Of a stretch of DNA of 64,000 nt, positions 23,811 through 34,367 are shown one piece after another; within the stretch, counting starts at the first letter, position 1, and each line of letters opens with the position of its first letter. Origin of the DNA: Ectobius pallidus (lineage: Eukaryota > Arthropoda > Insecta > Blattodea > Ectobiidae); the NCBI GenBank assembly GCA_964059195.1, contig CAXKWD010000006.1, positions 2,038,530 to 2,102,529 on the forward strand, read 5' to 3'. Position numbers and translations under genes: made by a program. Under the pieces are notes generated by a model. It had not been told where the DNA came from. It did not search any database and saw nothing but the letters and a program-made list of their open reading frames with translations.

Positions 23811-23981
23811 TTATTAAGTGCTAAGTGCTTTATGAGATTGTCTGTGGGGACCGGAAAATGATAACTAAAGTAGGCTTTATCGGATTTTCATGAAACTTGG
23901 TAAACGCATTTATGACGTCCATGGAAAGAAGCCTATTGATATTGAACCGTACCGGAATAATGCCCATTTTAGTGCCTATTT
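23811..23981 (-). repeat. Dispersed ACAGAC-family repeat, inverted fragment (copy 2)
   Basis: Duplicate of 10630-10800. Confidence 0.5.
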
Positions 23982-24070
23982 TATGGTAATATATTAGAAA
24001 GAATTTATCAAATGGAAATCAGTTATCATGACAACATATTGTTTTACACTATTCATATGTGGCTTTGGAA

Positions 24071-24527
24071 ATTGCAATGCACTTAGCTATGACAAATAAC
24101 TCTACCCACCTATTCCTTAACATATGCTTATCAAAATAGACCGTTAAAGTTAGCGATGTTGCTGATGGTAATGTCTTGGACTAGCATTCTGGAGGTCCCT
24201 GTTTCAAATCCCATAGCCGGGTAATTTGACCTTTTTTTATTATTTTTATGTGAGCGTGCGATAGTCAAGATATCATAAATCTGTATAGTTCTGCTGATGC
24301 TGAACGATTTTAATCTGAAAAAAAACTAGACCTTTGTTCTTCCGTAAGCCCTTCTTAATAAATCAATCTGCAGCTTAACTGGGAAATCAATTTTTTTAAA
24401 TCTTATTTTCTGCATATCATAATTACAGTTAAACTGATTAAACAAAAGCAATATGGCACTTTGTTACATCAGTTTACCTGATTTTTATTTTATTATAATT
24501 CGGTATGTTATGTAAGCCTACTAGCAT
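24071..24527 (+). repeat. Dispersed repeat with tRNA-like segment (copy 2, fuller)
   Basis: Same repeat as 10890-11239 but continuing past GCATATCAT with AATTACAGTTAAACTGATTA and onward to 24510. The inverted relative at 42990-43345 has the same continuation, so the longer form here is ancestral. Confidence 0.6.
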
Positions 24528-26430
24528 GTGCACGCGGCTTCCCCCGCGATAATTATTTAAAAAATTAAAAACTTAAAATTAAGAGCATAGTTAAATCATT
24601 ATATTTATTAACACCTAAATCACGTGGAGTGCATTCCACGACTAGGTAGCGTCCCCTGTTAAAAGCGACCTCAGATTCGAGTTCCTTGGCGCAGAAAACC
24701 CCTGTATAGTGAGTTTCGTTCAAATCGATGTTTTACCATATTTAGGGTTGATTATCCTTCTTCCGTGTAGGTTGAAAATGTCATATGTCTGTGGGCCATG
24801 AAACACTCTAAACAAATGAATCGTCTAGGATGGACTAACAAAATCAAGCGATCGCGTTGCTTTTATTTCCAAGGTATGAGGTATGATGACAAAAATAGCC
24901 AAAGCCAACTGTAAGTGATTTGATATTGAAATTTATTACTGAAACTAATGCTTCGAAAACGCAAAAAATGCACGTTTTTTGCTCATTTTTCACTCATAAC
25001 TCACTAACGAAAGCGAAAATTAAAATTCCGGCTTCGAGGTGCACATTCCGACCCTTTAGTCCGCCTATGTATAAAATTTGAGATCTCTGCGTTGAGTAGA
25101 TTTCGCTGGGCATCGCGGACAGACGGAAGACAGACAGACAGACGGAGGACAGACACTTCCTTTTATTAATATATAGATTACTAGCATGTGCCCGCGGCTT
25201 CGCCCGCGATAATTATTTCAAGAATAAAAAATAAAAAATTGAGAGCATAATAGTTAAATCATATTTATTAACACCTAAATCACGTGAATTACATAACACG
25301 ATTAGATAGCGTCGCCTGGTAAAAGCGATCTCAGATTCGAGTTCCTTGGCCCAGAAAACCCCTGTATAGCGAGTTTCGTTCAAATCGAACGATGTTTGAC
25401 CATATTTAGGGTTGATTATCCTTCTTCCGTGTAAGTTGAAAATGTCATATGTCTGTGGGCCTTGACACTCTAAACAAATGAATCGACCAGCGTGGGCTTA
25501 CAACATTCAAGCGATCGCGATGCTTTTATCTCCACGGTATGACAAAAATAGCCAAAGCCAACTGCAATTGATTTGACATTGAAATGTATTACTGAAATCC
25601 GATGCTTCGACAGCGCTAAAATCACGTTTTCTGCCAGTTTTTCACTCATAACTCGCGAACGAAAGCTAAAATTAAAAATTCGGCTTCGAGGTGCATTTGC
25701 CCACCTTTCAGTCCATCTATCTTTAAAATTTCAGATCTCTGCGTTCAGTAGATTTCGATGGTCATCGCGGACAGACAGACAAACACGTCCTTTTATTATT
25801 ATAAGATAGCATGTGCCCGCGGCTTCGCCCACGATAATTATTTCAAAAATTTAAAATTAAGATCATAATAGTTAAATCATTATATTTATTAACACCTAAA
25901 TCACGTGGACTACATACCACGATTATGTAGCGTCGCCTGATAAAAGCGACCTCAGATTCGAGTTCCTTGGCCCAGAAAACCCCTGTATAGTGAGTTTCGT
26001 TCAAATCGAACAATGTTTGACCATATTTAGGGTTGATTATCCTTCTTCCGTGTAGGTTGAAAATGTCATAATATGTCTATGGGCCTTGACACTCTAAACA
26101 AATGAATCGTCTAGGATGGACTAACAAAATCAAGCGATCGCGTTGCTTTTATTTCCAAGGTATGAGGTATGATGACAAAAATAGCCAAAGCCATCTGTAA
26201 GTGATTTGATATTGAAATCTATTACTGAAAACTTATGTTTTGAAAACGCAAAAAATGCACGTTTTTTGCCAGTTTTTCACTCACAACTCACGAAAGAAAA
26301 CTAAAATTAAAATTCCGGCTTGGAGGTGCATTTTCCGACCCTTCAGCACACCTATGTTTAAAATTTCAGATCTCTGCGTTCAGTAGATTTCGCTGGACAT
26401 CGAGGAGAATTCCTTTTATTAATATAGATA
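24528..26430 (+). repeat. 0.62-kb tandem repeat, three units (copy 2)
   Basis: Units start at about 24530, 25188 and 25807 (lengths roughly 658, 620 and 620 bp) and differ from each other by many substitutions. The tandem arrangement is therefore older than the large duplication. The first half of this block is what copy 1 lacks. Single fragments occur in reverse near 45600-45790 and 46095-46290, and start fragments at 43690 and 55034. Confidence 0.78.
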
Positions 26431-26545
26431 ATATGAATTATAATGATATCTTTTCTAATTTGTCAATCATCCATTTAATTTAATCCAAGCCCACCTGATA
26501 CCACTGGTAACAATACGTTCAGTGAATTTGTCTTGATAATTCTAT

Positions 26546-26771
26546 GTAAAAAGGGATTAAGTATTTTCAAAAACATTTAATTTTTGGCATTTAGAATCAG
26601 AATTTTTCAAAATCCTTTCTTAGTGAGCACCTACATTATGAAGCGAAGGTACTGTCAAAATTCCAAGTCTCTACCAGTTATAGTTTGGGCTGTACGTTGA
26701 TTCCTGTCATTCAGTCAGTCATTCATTCAGTCAGTCAGTCAGAACAAAGCCTTTTATATATATAGGGAAGA
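26546..26771 (+). repeat. Dispersed repeat ending in CAGT simple repeat (copy 2)
   Basis: Same as 12290-12515 with a 4-bp shorter TCAG tract and a few substitutions. Confidence 0.5.
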
Positions 26772-26776
26772 GATAG

Positions 26777-27079
26777 ATTATTAATATAATACCAGCTAAA
26801 ACTTTCATTTTAAAACATTATGAAGGATATTTAAAAGTTACTCATTTCATACACAACGTAGGTTTTAGGGTTTGCCTAGGGAATAATGGGACTTCGAATG
26901 AGGCTGACACAACTGAATGCTACTTTGGCAGTATTACCTTCAATAGTCAATGTCCTGGAAATGATCATCCATTTTTATTCCGTGTTTTACAAACTCCAGT
27001 TAACGATAGTTTGTTTGAGATTTATGAACCGAAGTACTGCTTGATTAAATTATTACGGTTCGAAGAGCTAAAAATGTAG
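26777..27079 (+). CDS. Coding-like open frame without start codon (copy 2)
   Basis: Exact duplicate of the 12521-12823 frame. Because the two copies are identical over this stretch, they give no information on whether selection acts on the protein. Confidence 0.3.
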   Translation: MINIIPAKTFILKHYEGYLKVTHFIHNVGFRVCLGNNGTSNEADTTECYFGSITFNSQCPGNDHPFLFRVLQTPVNDSLFEIYEPKYCLIKLLRFEELKM

Positions 27080-27668
27080 AGGGGGCCAGAACAAATTTTC
27101 GGTTCGATCTCGGCCTATGTCAGTGGTAATTTTTGCGTTCTTAATTTGTCTGTCCCACGTCTCAGATTTACAGGGGTTTAAAAATAACTCCAGCAACACC
27201 AAATTCAGGCACACCGGCGACGGTCACAAGCCCAAGTAGGAGTACGCCCAGCGTTTAATAACTATAACAACCTTCAACCAGATCTTCATTTTAAAGTAGA
27301 AACTGAAATTGCATACGTTTTATGACACGCTAGATTTATATTAATTTTGCATTTAATTAGGGATGATTACAGATCTATTTAAAGGTATTTAATTAATCTG
27401 TATGTCTTTAATTGAACTTCCATCTAATTATGTAAGAAGTTCGGAGGAACCTGTTAATTTTAGAATTCTCGAGACTATGATTCATAAGTAGGCCTACCGG
27501 TATTTATAAATGTATTGTTTTTTATGATACAAAACCCAAATATTATCACTTTTTCCATTGAATAATGAGATTTGAGATAACTTATACGTATGAATTTTAT
27601 TCCATGTATTTTTCACTATTTTTCAACTTTACATAACTTAATATAATAGTACTGTAGTTAGTTAGTTA

Positions 27669-28588
27669 TGTTGGGGACGGACGGAAAATATATCCGGTCC
27701 GAGAGGGCAAATGTACGGTATCAGGACCGTGAGGAACAAATGTTGGGTTAAGGTACTTCTCAAATAGGAATAAAATGTTGCTTTTAGGTTTGGAAGGGAC
27801 TTCAGTCGGAAGTGCATAAGATAGGAAAGATTAGCCACTTCTGAATAGCTAGTGAGGACCAGATTCGAATGAATCAAAATGAGAGCAAATAGACTGTAAC
27901 CTCAGGACACTGGTATCAGGAATCCACGGACTACTTAAGGAAAACAATTGAAATATGAAATAATCACAACTTACTAGATTCACACACAATAATTATTGAA
28001 ACTAATTGAAAAGAAACACTGATACATAAGATGCAAGAGTACGTATACACCACGTGTCTGCAAATATTAATTTCTTGAAAACCTTGATAAATAATAGCTT
28101 AAAATGCGTAGATTAAATTGCTCTTGAAGTTAACACTAAACTTTTGTATGTAGTTTAGTCGTAAAAGCTGATATAAGCACTGAAACATATAGCGTTGGTT
28201 GCACCACTGTTGCGAAATATCAAACTTCTGTAATTCGGAGAATTCACTCGCGAACTTTATGAATTATATGTAATTATGTATGAATAATTACTGAGAGCCA
28301 CAATTGCGCACAATTGTGACTATTCGCCGCTTTCTAGAGCAAGTTTAATGGATCTTGGTAGAAAAAGCGGGAATGACTCGAGCCTACTAGATACACTGTT
28401 ATCTGAGTGAGGTCTCGCACAATACTAACTGGCGTGACGCTAAGCCACCACATATAACAAAAGAAATTAGCAAGTCATGCATGATCCCACAATGCCTTGA
28501 GGCGGGAATAAAAAGACAATCAAAGCGGGACATTGCAAGCGGACAGTTTGAAACATTCTAAAGTAGAAACATGTTGCTTGCGCGAACA
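27669..28588 (-). repeat. BEL 3' LTR (left on this strand)
   Basis: 920 bp beginning TGTTGGGGACGG and ending GCGCGAACA on the plus strand. It matches 34368-35287 except for two substitutions I could find. The last 220 bp hold GC-richer sequence where, read on the minus strand, the LTR begins (TGTTCGCGCAAGC). Confidence 0.95.
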
Positions 28589-28601
28589 TACCGACCCCTT
28601 T
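28589..28601 (-). promoter_or_regulatory. BEL polypurine tract candidate
   Basis: Read on the minus strand, AAAGGGGTCGGTA lies immediately before the 3' LTR, where plus-strand DNA synthesis is primed. The purine run is short (AAAGGGG). Just upstream is a palindrome, TTGAACTA-TT-TAGTTCAA (28600-28617). Confidence 0.45.
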
Positions 28602-28849
28602 GAACTATTTAGTTCAACAAAATAGATAAAGAGCAAGCTATGAAAAATACATTCAAATGGATAAATAACATAAAGAAAACACTTATTATATACATCACAA
28701 TAACACAGTTTATCTCCGAAAAGTAAAACCTTATTGTGTAAGGAGAAAAACCAAAAAACACTTATTACAATGTAACGGTTTGTCTGCACTATAATTGCTT
28801 GTAAAACGATAAAGAGATATGAAATATTGATTGCACTGTATTACACTTA

Positions 28850-30241
28850 TTATTGATCTGGCAATGGACATAATTTCACTACTGGGCGCTTGTATTCACC
28901 ACTAGGAGTGCGAACTGTCGCCACACGAATTAGACCGTCTTCTCCCGGATGCACCTTGGTGATGACGCCTATCTTCCATTGAAGTGGGGCTAAGTTGTCT
29001 TCCTTCAGAATGACTAAGATACCTTCTCGCAGATTCTCACTGGAAGATGACCATTTTTGTCGCTGCTGAAATGTATGCAAATACTCGGAAGACCATCTTT
29101 TCCATATATGATGCAGATGATTTTGTAGAATTTGCCATTTTTCAAGACATTTTATATCATCTGTGGGAGGATGAGATGGCAGGGAGGTGAGAGGCTCACC
29201 GATGAGGAAATGCCCAGGTGAAAGATATGAACAGTCGTTTGGGTCGTCACTAAGACGAACGAGTGGTCTGGAATTCAAACAAGCCTCGATCTGAGTGAGC
29301 AGCGTACAAAGCTGTTCAAATGTGAGGATTTGTGCACCCATCGTTCTCCTTAGGTGAAACTTCATAGATTTCACCGCGGCTTCATGTAACCCACCGAAAT
29401 GCGGGGAAGCAGGTGGAAGAAAATGCCAGTTATAATCATTGGTTGCAGCAAAATCTTGAACTGACTTCTGAAATTCTTCGGATTGTAGTAGAATACGAAG
29501 ATCTTTCAATTTGTGATTCGTGCCTATGAAATTAGTGCCGTTATCGCTGAAGATATCCTTGCATAGGCCACGACGGGAAGTAAATCTTCTTAGCGCGGCT
29601 AAGAAAGCTTCTGATGTGAGGTCTGATACCAATTCAATATGAATGGCTTTAGTTACAAGACATACAAAGATTGCAGCGTATGCCTTGGCAATGATTTTAC
29701 TTCTAGGCGACCCGTATCTTATGCTGAAGGGACCAGCATAATCTACTGCTGTGCGTAGAAAGGGCCTAACAGGAGTTACTCTGTAGTTAGGAAGATTGCC
29801 CATCAGCTGTTGAGCAGATTGTGCCTTTAGTTTATAGCAAGTCAGACACTTGTGTAGAACAGATTTCACCAGTCTGCGCACGCAAGGGATCCAATATGCT
29901 TGTCTTAAAGAGGCTATCGTAAGCTGATGTGACGCATGTAGAAGCTTAAAATGTTCATGCTTTACAATTAGAGCAGTTAGATGGTGCTTGCTTGGCAATA
30001 TGATCTGATGTTTAGCATCATATGCAAGATGAGATTTATCTATGCGACCACCAACTCGTAGAAGACCATTTTCGTCCAGAAATGGTGTTAATGTATGAAT
30101 AGAACTTTTAGCAGAAGTTTCTTTCTGATTTTTAAGATCTGCAATTTCACTCTTAAAAGATGAATGCTGAGCACTTTTAACACAAGTTTGTAAAGCTTGT
30201 TGAAGCTCTTCAGCTGTAATAGGTCCATGATTTTGTTTCAT
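28850..30241 (-). CDS. BEL integrase and C-terminal domain
   Basis: About 463 codons counted from the first ATG (30241); the frame is open a few codons earlier. It begins with an HHCC zinc-binding region (His residues around 80-90, Cys-Leu-Thr-Cys about 40 residues later). The catalytic triad follows: Asp in Val-Asp-Tyr-Ala-Gly, Asp in Ser-Asp-Asn-Gly-Thr-Asn-Phe, and Glu in Gly-Leu-His-Glu-Ala-Ala. It ends with the DUF5641-like tail common in BEL elements. It overlaps the upstream frame by about 30 bases. Members of this family normally have one continuous pol frame, so this is probably the rest of the same polyprotein displaced by one indel, rather than a separate gene. Confidence 0.92.
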   Translation of the reverse strand: MKQNHGPITAEELQQALQTCVKSAQHSSFKSEIADLKNQKETSAKSSIHTLTPFLDENGLLRVGGRIDKSHLAYDAKHQIILPSKHHLTALIVKHEHFKLLHASHQLTIASLRQAYWIPCVRRLVKSVLHKCLTCYKLKAQSAQQLMGNLPNYRVTPVRPFLRTAVDYAGPFSIRYGSPRSKIIAKAYAAIFVCLVTKAIHIELVSDLTSEAFLAALRRFTSRRGLCKDIFSDNGTNFIGTNHKLKDLRILLQSEEFQKSVQDFAATNDYNWHFLPPASPHFGGLHEAAVKSMKFHLRRTMGAQILTFEQLCTLLTQIEACLNSRPLVRLSDDPNDCSYLSPGHFLIGEPLTSLPSHPPTDDIKCLEKWQILQNHLHHIWKRWSSEYLHTFQQRQKWSSSSENLREGILVILKEDNLAPLQWKIGVITKVHPGEDGLIRVATVRTPSGEYKRPVVKLCPLPDQ

Positions 30242-33200
30242 GGCGACATGCAGCAATAAATCTATTCATGTAGCATGTTACTCTTTGCAGGCGTCTGAGA
30301 TCTGAGAATGTTGTAAGAAAATGTTCTCTCTCCATTGTTGACACCAGACAGACATTTGCAAGTTGTTCTGATGAATCAGGAACAATTAATTGTTGTGGTT
30401 GTTTTGGCCAGGATGTCTCTGGTGAAGATAACCAGTTAGGACCGTGCCACCACAAATCGATTTCAGATAACTGCTCACAAGAAATTCCCCTTGAGACGAG
30501 ATCTGCTGGATTTTCATGTGTGGCAATGTGTCGCCATGTAGCAGTCTCAGAAAGTTCTTGTATCTGTGACACACGATTTGAAACAAAGGTTTTCCACTTT
30601 CGTGCATCAGTTTTGAGCCAAGACAGTACCACAGTAGAATCTGACCACAAACAATTTTGTGAAGGTTGTACCCTGAGGTCACTTAGCACTTTGTTGTATA
30701 ATTTAGCTAGCAGAAGTGCACCACAGAGTTCAAGGCGTGGAATGGTTTGCTTCTTTAGAGGAGAAACCTTAGATTTTGAACATAATAATTGAACAGTAGT
30801 TTCACCTTCACTATTTACAGAACGAATATATATACAAGCTCCATACGCCTTCTCGGAGGCGTCACAGAAACCATGTAATTGAATGTCCTGCACTGTACCA
30901 GATGTAAGCACATATCTGGGAATACGCAAGGTGTGAATAGTAGCTAATGTTTCACAGATTTCCAGCCATTTCTCCACCAGATGCACAGGTACGGTTTCAT
31001 CCCAGTCTAATTTCTCAATCCAGAGAGATTGCATAAAGATTTTAGCATTTATGACAATAGGACTAGCCAATCCTAGCGGATCAAAGATAGATGAAATAAG
31101 TGAAAGGATATTTCGTTTGGTTAGTTTACCTTGCACATGGGTTTGGAGTGAAGGATGTGATTGGATCTGGAATTTATCATTAACTGGATGCCAAAGTAAG
31201 CCTAGGGCATGTATGTTTTCATTGTTATCAAGTGCCAGGGGCAATTGAGTTTCTCGATGTGAAGGAGGTACTGATTCCAATAAAGCTTCATGATTGGAGC
31301 ACCATTTTCGCAGAGGAAATCCACCACAATTGAGCATATCTGTAAGCTCCCTTTGCAGTTTCAGGGCTTCTTGGATGTCATTGTGGCCTGCTAAACAGTC
31401 ATCAACATAAAATGATTCCCGTACTGCCTGAGCAGCAAGCGGATACTTCTCTTCTTCTTCTAGCGCAAGCTGATGTAAAGATCTTATGGCCAAAAATGAT
31501 GCAGATTTGGTACCATAAGTGACAGTAGTTAGAGCGTAGTCTTGTATGGGTTCATTAGGACTTGAACGCCACACAATTCTTTGAAGATTCTGATCATCTA
31601 TATGCATTCTTACTTGTCTGTACATTTTAGAAATGTCTGCTGAAAATGCATACTTGTAGGTGCGGAACCGAAGTACAATAGATGAAAGATCGTCTTGTAT
31701 AGTTGGCCCTAGTTTCAAGATGTCGTTCAATGACTTGCCTGAAGACGACTTTGCTGAGGCATCGAATACAACTCGGGTTTTCGTGCTAGTTGAACTAGGC
31801 TTTATAACAGCATGATGCGGCAAGTAGTAACACTTCTCTCCAGGCTGAGGAAGTGAAACCTTCTTCATGTGGCCTAGATTTTCATACTCTTCCAGAAATT
31901 TGGAATAGTCTTCTTTTAAGCTAGGGTTAGCTTCAAGTTTGCGTTCCAGGTGTCCTAAGCGTTTTATAGCTTGTTGCCTAGATTCGCCCAGAGAATCTAC
32001 AGGTTGATTCTTGGGGAGTTGCACTACGAATGCACCATCAGTTGCACGAGTGGTGTTTTCTACGTAGTGTTCTTCACATTCACGTTCCTCTTTGGTGTGT
32101 ACTGCGCTGGGGAAGTCTTCCAGCTCCCAAAATTGCCTTAGTTGCCTGTCCACGTTGTCGACAGTTACAAACAAGTTATGCTGTGAGAACGTCACCTTCT
32201 TGTTTTTGATGGCAGACTTAGGAACTGTACCACTGATTATCCAACCAAGTTCGGTGTTGGTCAGAACAGGCTGATTTGGCTTAACTATTCTTTCGTTTGT
32301 GATTAATTGGAAGAATAAGTTGGCACCAATTAGCAATTGTACATCACCAGGTACATGGAATTTAGGGTCAGCTAATGGAAGTTCACTGGGAATATTGAAT
32401 TTGTATGGGTCAATTTGGACAGCAGGAAGCTTATTTACAATGTGAGGTAGAACTAGGCAGTTTAGGTTAGCTTGGAAAGCGTGGATCCTGGATCTCATAT
32501 TAATAGAGATGCTGTGACCACAAGCTGAGGTGCCATTGATACCTCTTATGTGAGTATCCACTGCGCTAGTTGGTAATTGTAATTTCCTTGCCAAATCTTC
32601 CGTGATGAAATTAATCTGACTACCAGAATCAAGCAAAGCTCTGCATTTTACCAGTTTTCCATTTTTGTCTTCTATTTCGACCACTGCAGTTGCAAGAAGA
32701 ATTTCACATTGGCTAGCCTTTTCTTTTATAGAACAGTAACTAGCTGGAATGTTTGTTGCCGTGCTGGCTGTAGAACTTTCTGAAGAAGGACTCTGTCGAG
32801 AAACCTTTTCACTTGAATGTGTGTCATTGTGTAACCATTTACTATGAAAACCTTTCCCACATTTGCAAAACGATTTTAGCTTGCACTGATCTCTTCTGTG
32901 GTTAGGAGAGAAGCAGTTAAAACACAAGCGTTTAGATTTAATGACATTCCATCGTTGTGATACACTTAGTTCTTGGAAGTTCTTGCAATTTAATAAATTA
33001 TGATTATCATCGCAGCATGGGCACGTGTCTTCTTTTGTCGCAACATAAGAATGACGAGTGTGTTTCTCTGACTTCTTCTTCGTACTTTGCTCACCTTTGT
33101 GCTTAGATGGGCTGGACGTGTTGTTTACATCTGCCAATACTTCAAGGGAATTTGCCTTAGCTTCTAAAAACTTGATGAGGTCTTGAAGTGGTGTGAAGTT

Positions 33201-34067
33201 CTGAGAATCAATTCTTCCTTCCCATTCTTTTCGTACGCTCTCACAAAGGCTGTCCAAGATTAACTGCATAAGCATAATATCTTGTAATGGTATCTCTACA
33301 TGCAAAGCTTCCACAGCATATATGTTGCTTTGGAATTTGTTAAGAATATTACGAAGATCATTCACATTTTCACTCTTCATCGTTGGTAAAGAGAGTAGAT
33401 TACGTACGTGAGCTGTGGCGATAATTCTTGTATTGTCGTACCTGGAACATATTAGATTCCATGCTACACTGAAATTTTCGCTAGTCACTGGTAGATTTTT
33501 TATCAGTGCGTGTGCCTGGCCCTTTAATGATGACAGAAGGTAATGCAATTTCTGTATCGGTTCTAAGGCTGCATTATTGGCTACAAGACTGCCGAACGTG
33601 TCTTGGAAATGTTTGAACGTTGTGATGTCCCCAGAGAAGGTTGGAAGCTGTATAGCAGGAAGTTGTATTGGCCTATTGTTGCACTGAGAAACAGCTGACT
33701 GACAAGTATGATGTGAATTGGCACTGTTATGAGATCGCTCACTGCCTACTGGACTTATGCTACGAAGTGGCTGTTCATGCTGAACAATGAGCGCACTAAG
33801 TTTAGATTTCAACAGATCATAACTACTTCTTATCTCTTCGTCATACTGCATGTGAACTTCGATGTCTTCTTCTTCTACTATTAGCGATTCAATTTCAGCT
33901 TGTACAGTTTCATATCTATCAAAAAGATTATTGAGGCTGTCATATTTAACTTTAAGATGAAACACATCAACTTCCTCCTGGAGGCTATCGTAGAATTTCT
34001 GAATAAAGGTGATTTTTCTCTTGATGAAACCCCTTTTCTTGATCAGATCCTTGATTTGACTCTCCAT
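30210..34067 (-). CDS. BEL Gag-protease-RT-RNase H polyprotein
   Basis: About 1,285 codons from the first ATG (34067, Met-Glu-Ser-Gln-Ile). The frame extends 15 codons further upstream, but only to a GTG. Order of parts: N-terminal helical region, the Gag domain typical of BEL/Pao (PF03564-like, about residues 140-310), and two zinc knuckles (a CX2CX3HX4C at about 350 and a CX2CX4HX4C at about 385). Next come an aspartic protease with Leu-Leu-Asp-Ser-Gly-Ser (about 485) and the RT with Tyr-Val-Asp-Asp (about 905). An RNase H-like region with Phe-Cys-Asp-Ala-Ser follows (about 1085). Pol activities copy element RNA to DNA in capsid-like particles. The frame ends early: the last 15 or so codons depart from the expected continuation, and integrase follows in another frame. 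Confidence 0.93.
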   Translation of the reverse strand: MESQIKDLIKKRGFIKRKITFIQKFYDSLQEEVDVFHLKVKYDSLNNLFDRYETVQAEIESLIVEEEDIEVHMQYDEEIRSSYDLLKSKLSALIVQHEQPLRSISPVGSERSHNSANSHHTCQSAVSQCNNRPIQLPAIQLPTFSGDITTFKHFQDTFGSLVANNAALEPIQKLHYLLSSLKGQAHALIKNLPVTSENFSVAWNLICSRYDNTRIIATAHVRNLLSLPTMKSENVNDLRNILNKFQSNIYAVEALHVEIPLQDIMLMQLILDSLCESVRKEWEGRIDSQNFTPLQDLIKFLEAKANSLEVLADVNNTSSPSKHKGEQSTKKKSEKHTRHSYVATKEDTCPCCDDNHNLLNCKNFQELSVSQRWNVIKSKRLCFNCFSPNHRRDQCKLKSFCKCGKGFHSKWLHNDTHSSEKVSRQSPSSESSTASTATNIPASYCSIKEKASQCEILLATAVVEIEDKNGKLVKCRALLDSGSQINFITEDLARKLQLPTSAVDTHIRGINGTSACGHSISINMRSRIHAFQANLNCLVLPHIVNKLPAVQIDPYKFNIPSELPLADPKFHVPGDVQLLIGANLFFQLITNERIVKPNQPVLTNTELGWIISGTVPKSAIKNKKVTFSQHNLFVTVDNVDRQLRQFWELEDFPSAVHTKEERECEEHYVENTTRATDGAFVVQLPKNQPVDSLGESRQQAIKRLGHLERKLEANPSLKEDYSKFLEEYENLGHMKKVSLPQPGEKCYYLPHHAVIKPSSTSTKTRVVFDASAKSSSGKSLNDILKLGPTIQDDLSSIVLRFRTYKYAFSADISKMYRQVRMHIDDQNLQRIVWRSSPNEPIQDYALTTVTYGTKSASFLAIRSLHQLALEEEEKYPLAAQAVRESFYVDDCLAGHNDIQEALKLQRELTDMLNCGGFPLRKWCSNHEALLESVPPSHRETQLPLALDNNENIHALGLLWHPVNDKFQIQSHPSLQTHVQGKLTKRNILSLISSIFDPLGLASPIVINAKIFMQSLWIEKLDWDETVPVHLVEKWLEICETLATIHTLRIPRYVLTSGTVQDIQLHGFCDASEKAYGACIYIRSVNSEGETTVQLLCSKSKVSPLKKQTIPRLELCGALLLAKLYNKVLSDLRVQPSQNCLWSDSTVVLSWLKTDARKWKTFVSNRVSQIQELSETATWRHIATHENPADLVSRGISCEQLSEIDLWWHGPNWLSSPETSWPKQPQQLIVPDSSEQLANVCLVSTMEREHFLTTFSDLRRLQRVTCYMNRFIAACRHETKSWTYYS

Positions 34068-34348
34068 GATGATATTATTTGTAACACTTTGAGAACTTTG
34101 TAGAGTTGTCACTGCACATGTGATGTTCTGGTGTGATGATCACTGCCTTCTTGAAGTCTTTTGAGCTGTTGTGTTTTCTGTAGTACTGAAGCACTGCCGA
34201 ATAGATGATACAGAGTTTATGTACTAGAAATCGTAGCTCTTGAATACGCGGATGCCGTCGCGGTTGAGTCTGCATACAATGAACGAGATCGATAAGACGA
34301 GACAAACCATAAATATGTGTGTGAATAATGAAATTGTTTCTTTAGTAA

Positions 34349-34365
34349 TCCGGCCCGGAGGACCA
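34349..34365 (-). promoter_or_regulatory. BEL primer binding site, tRNA-Tyr-like
   Basis: Two bases inside the 5' LTR the plus strand reads TCCGGCCCGGAGGACCA, so the minus strand offers a site starting TGG that would pair with a tRNA ending in that sequence. From memory, insect tRNA-Tyr ends CCGGCTCGAAGGACCA, which would leave two mismatches. The position and CCA end fit a primer site; the identity of the tRNA is inferred. Confidence 0.6.
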
Positions 34366-34367
34366 AA

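Larger units (their letters stand above)
13182..27437. repeat. Tandem segmental duplication, copy 2 (longest)
   Basis: This is the second head-to-tail copy, 14,256 bp long, joined directly to copy 1 and to the start of copy 3. It has the fullest form of the 0.62-kb tandem repeat (24528-26430), of which copy 1 keeps about one and a half units. Apart from that block, differences from copy 1 are rare single bases and a 4-bp change in the CAGT-type simple repeat near 26720. Confidence 0.93.
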
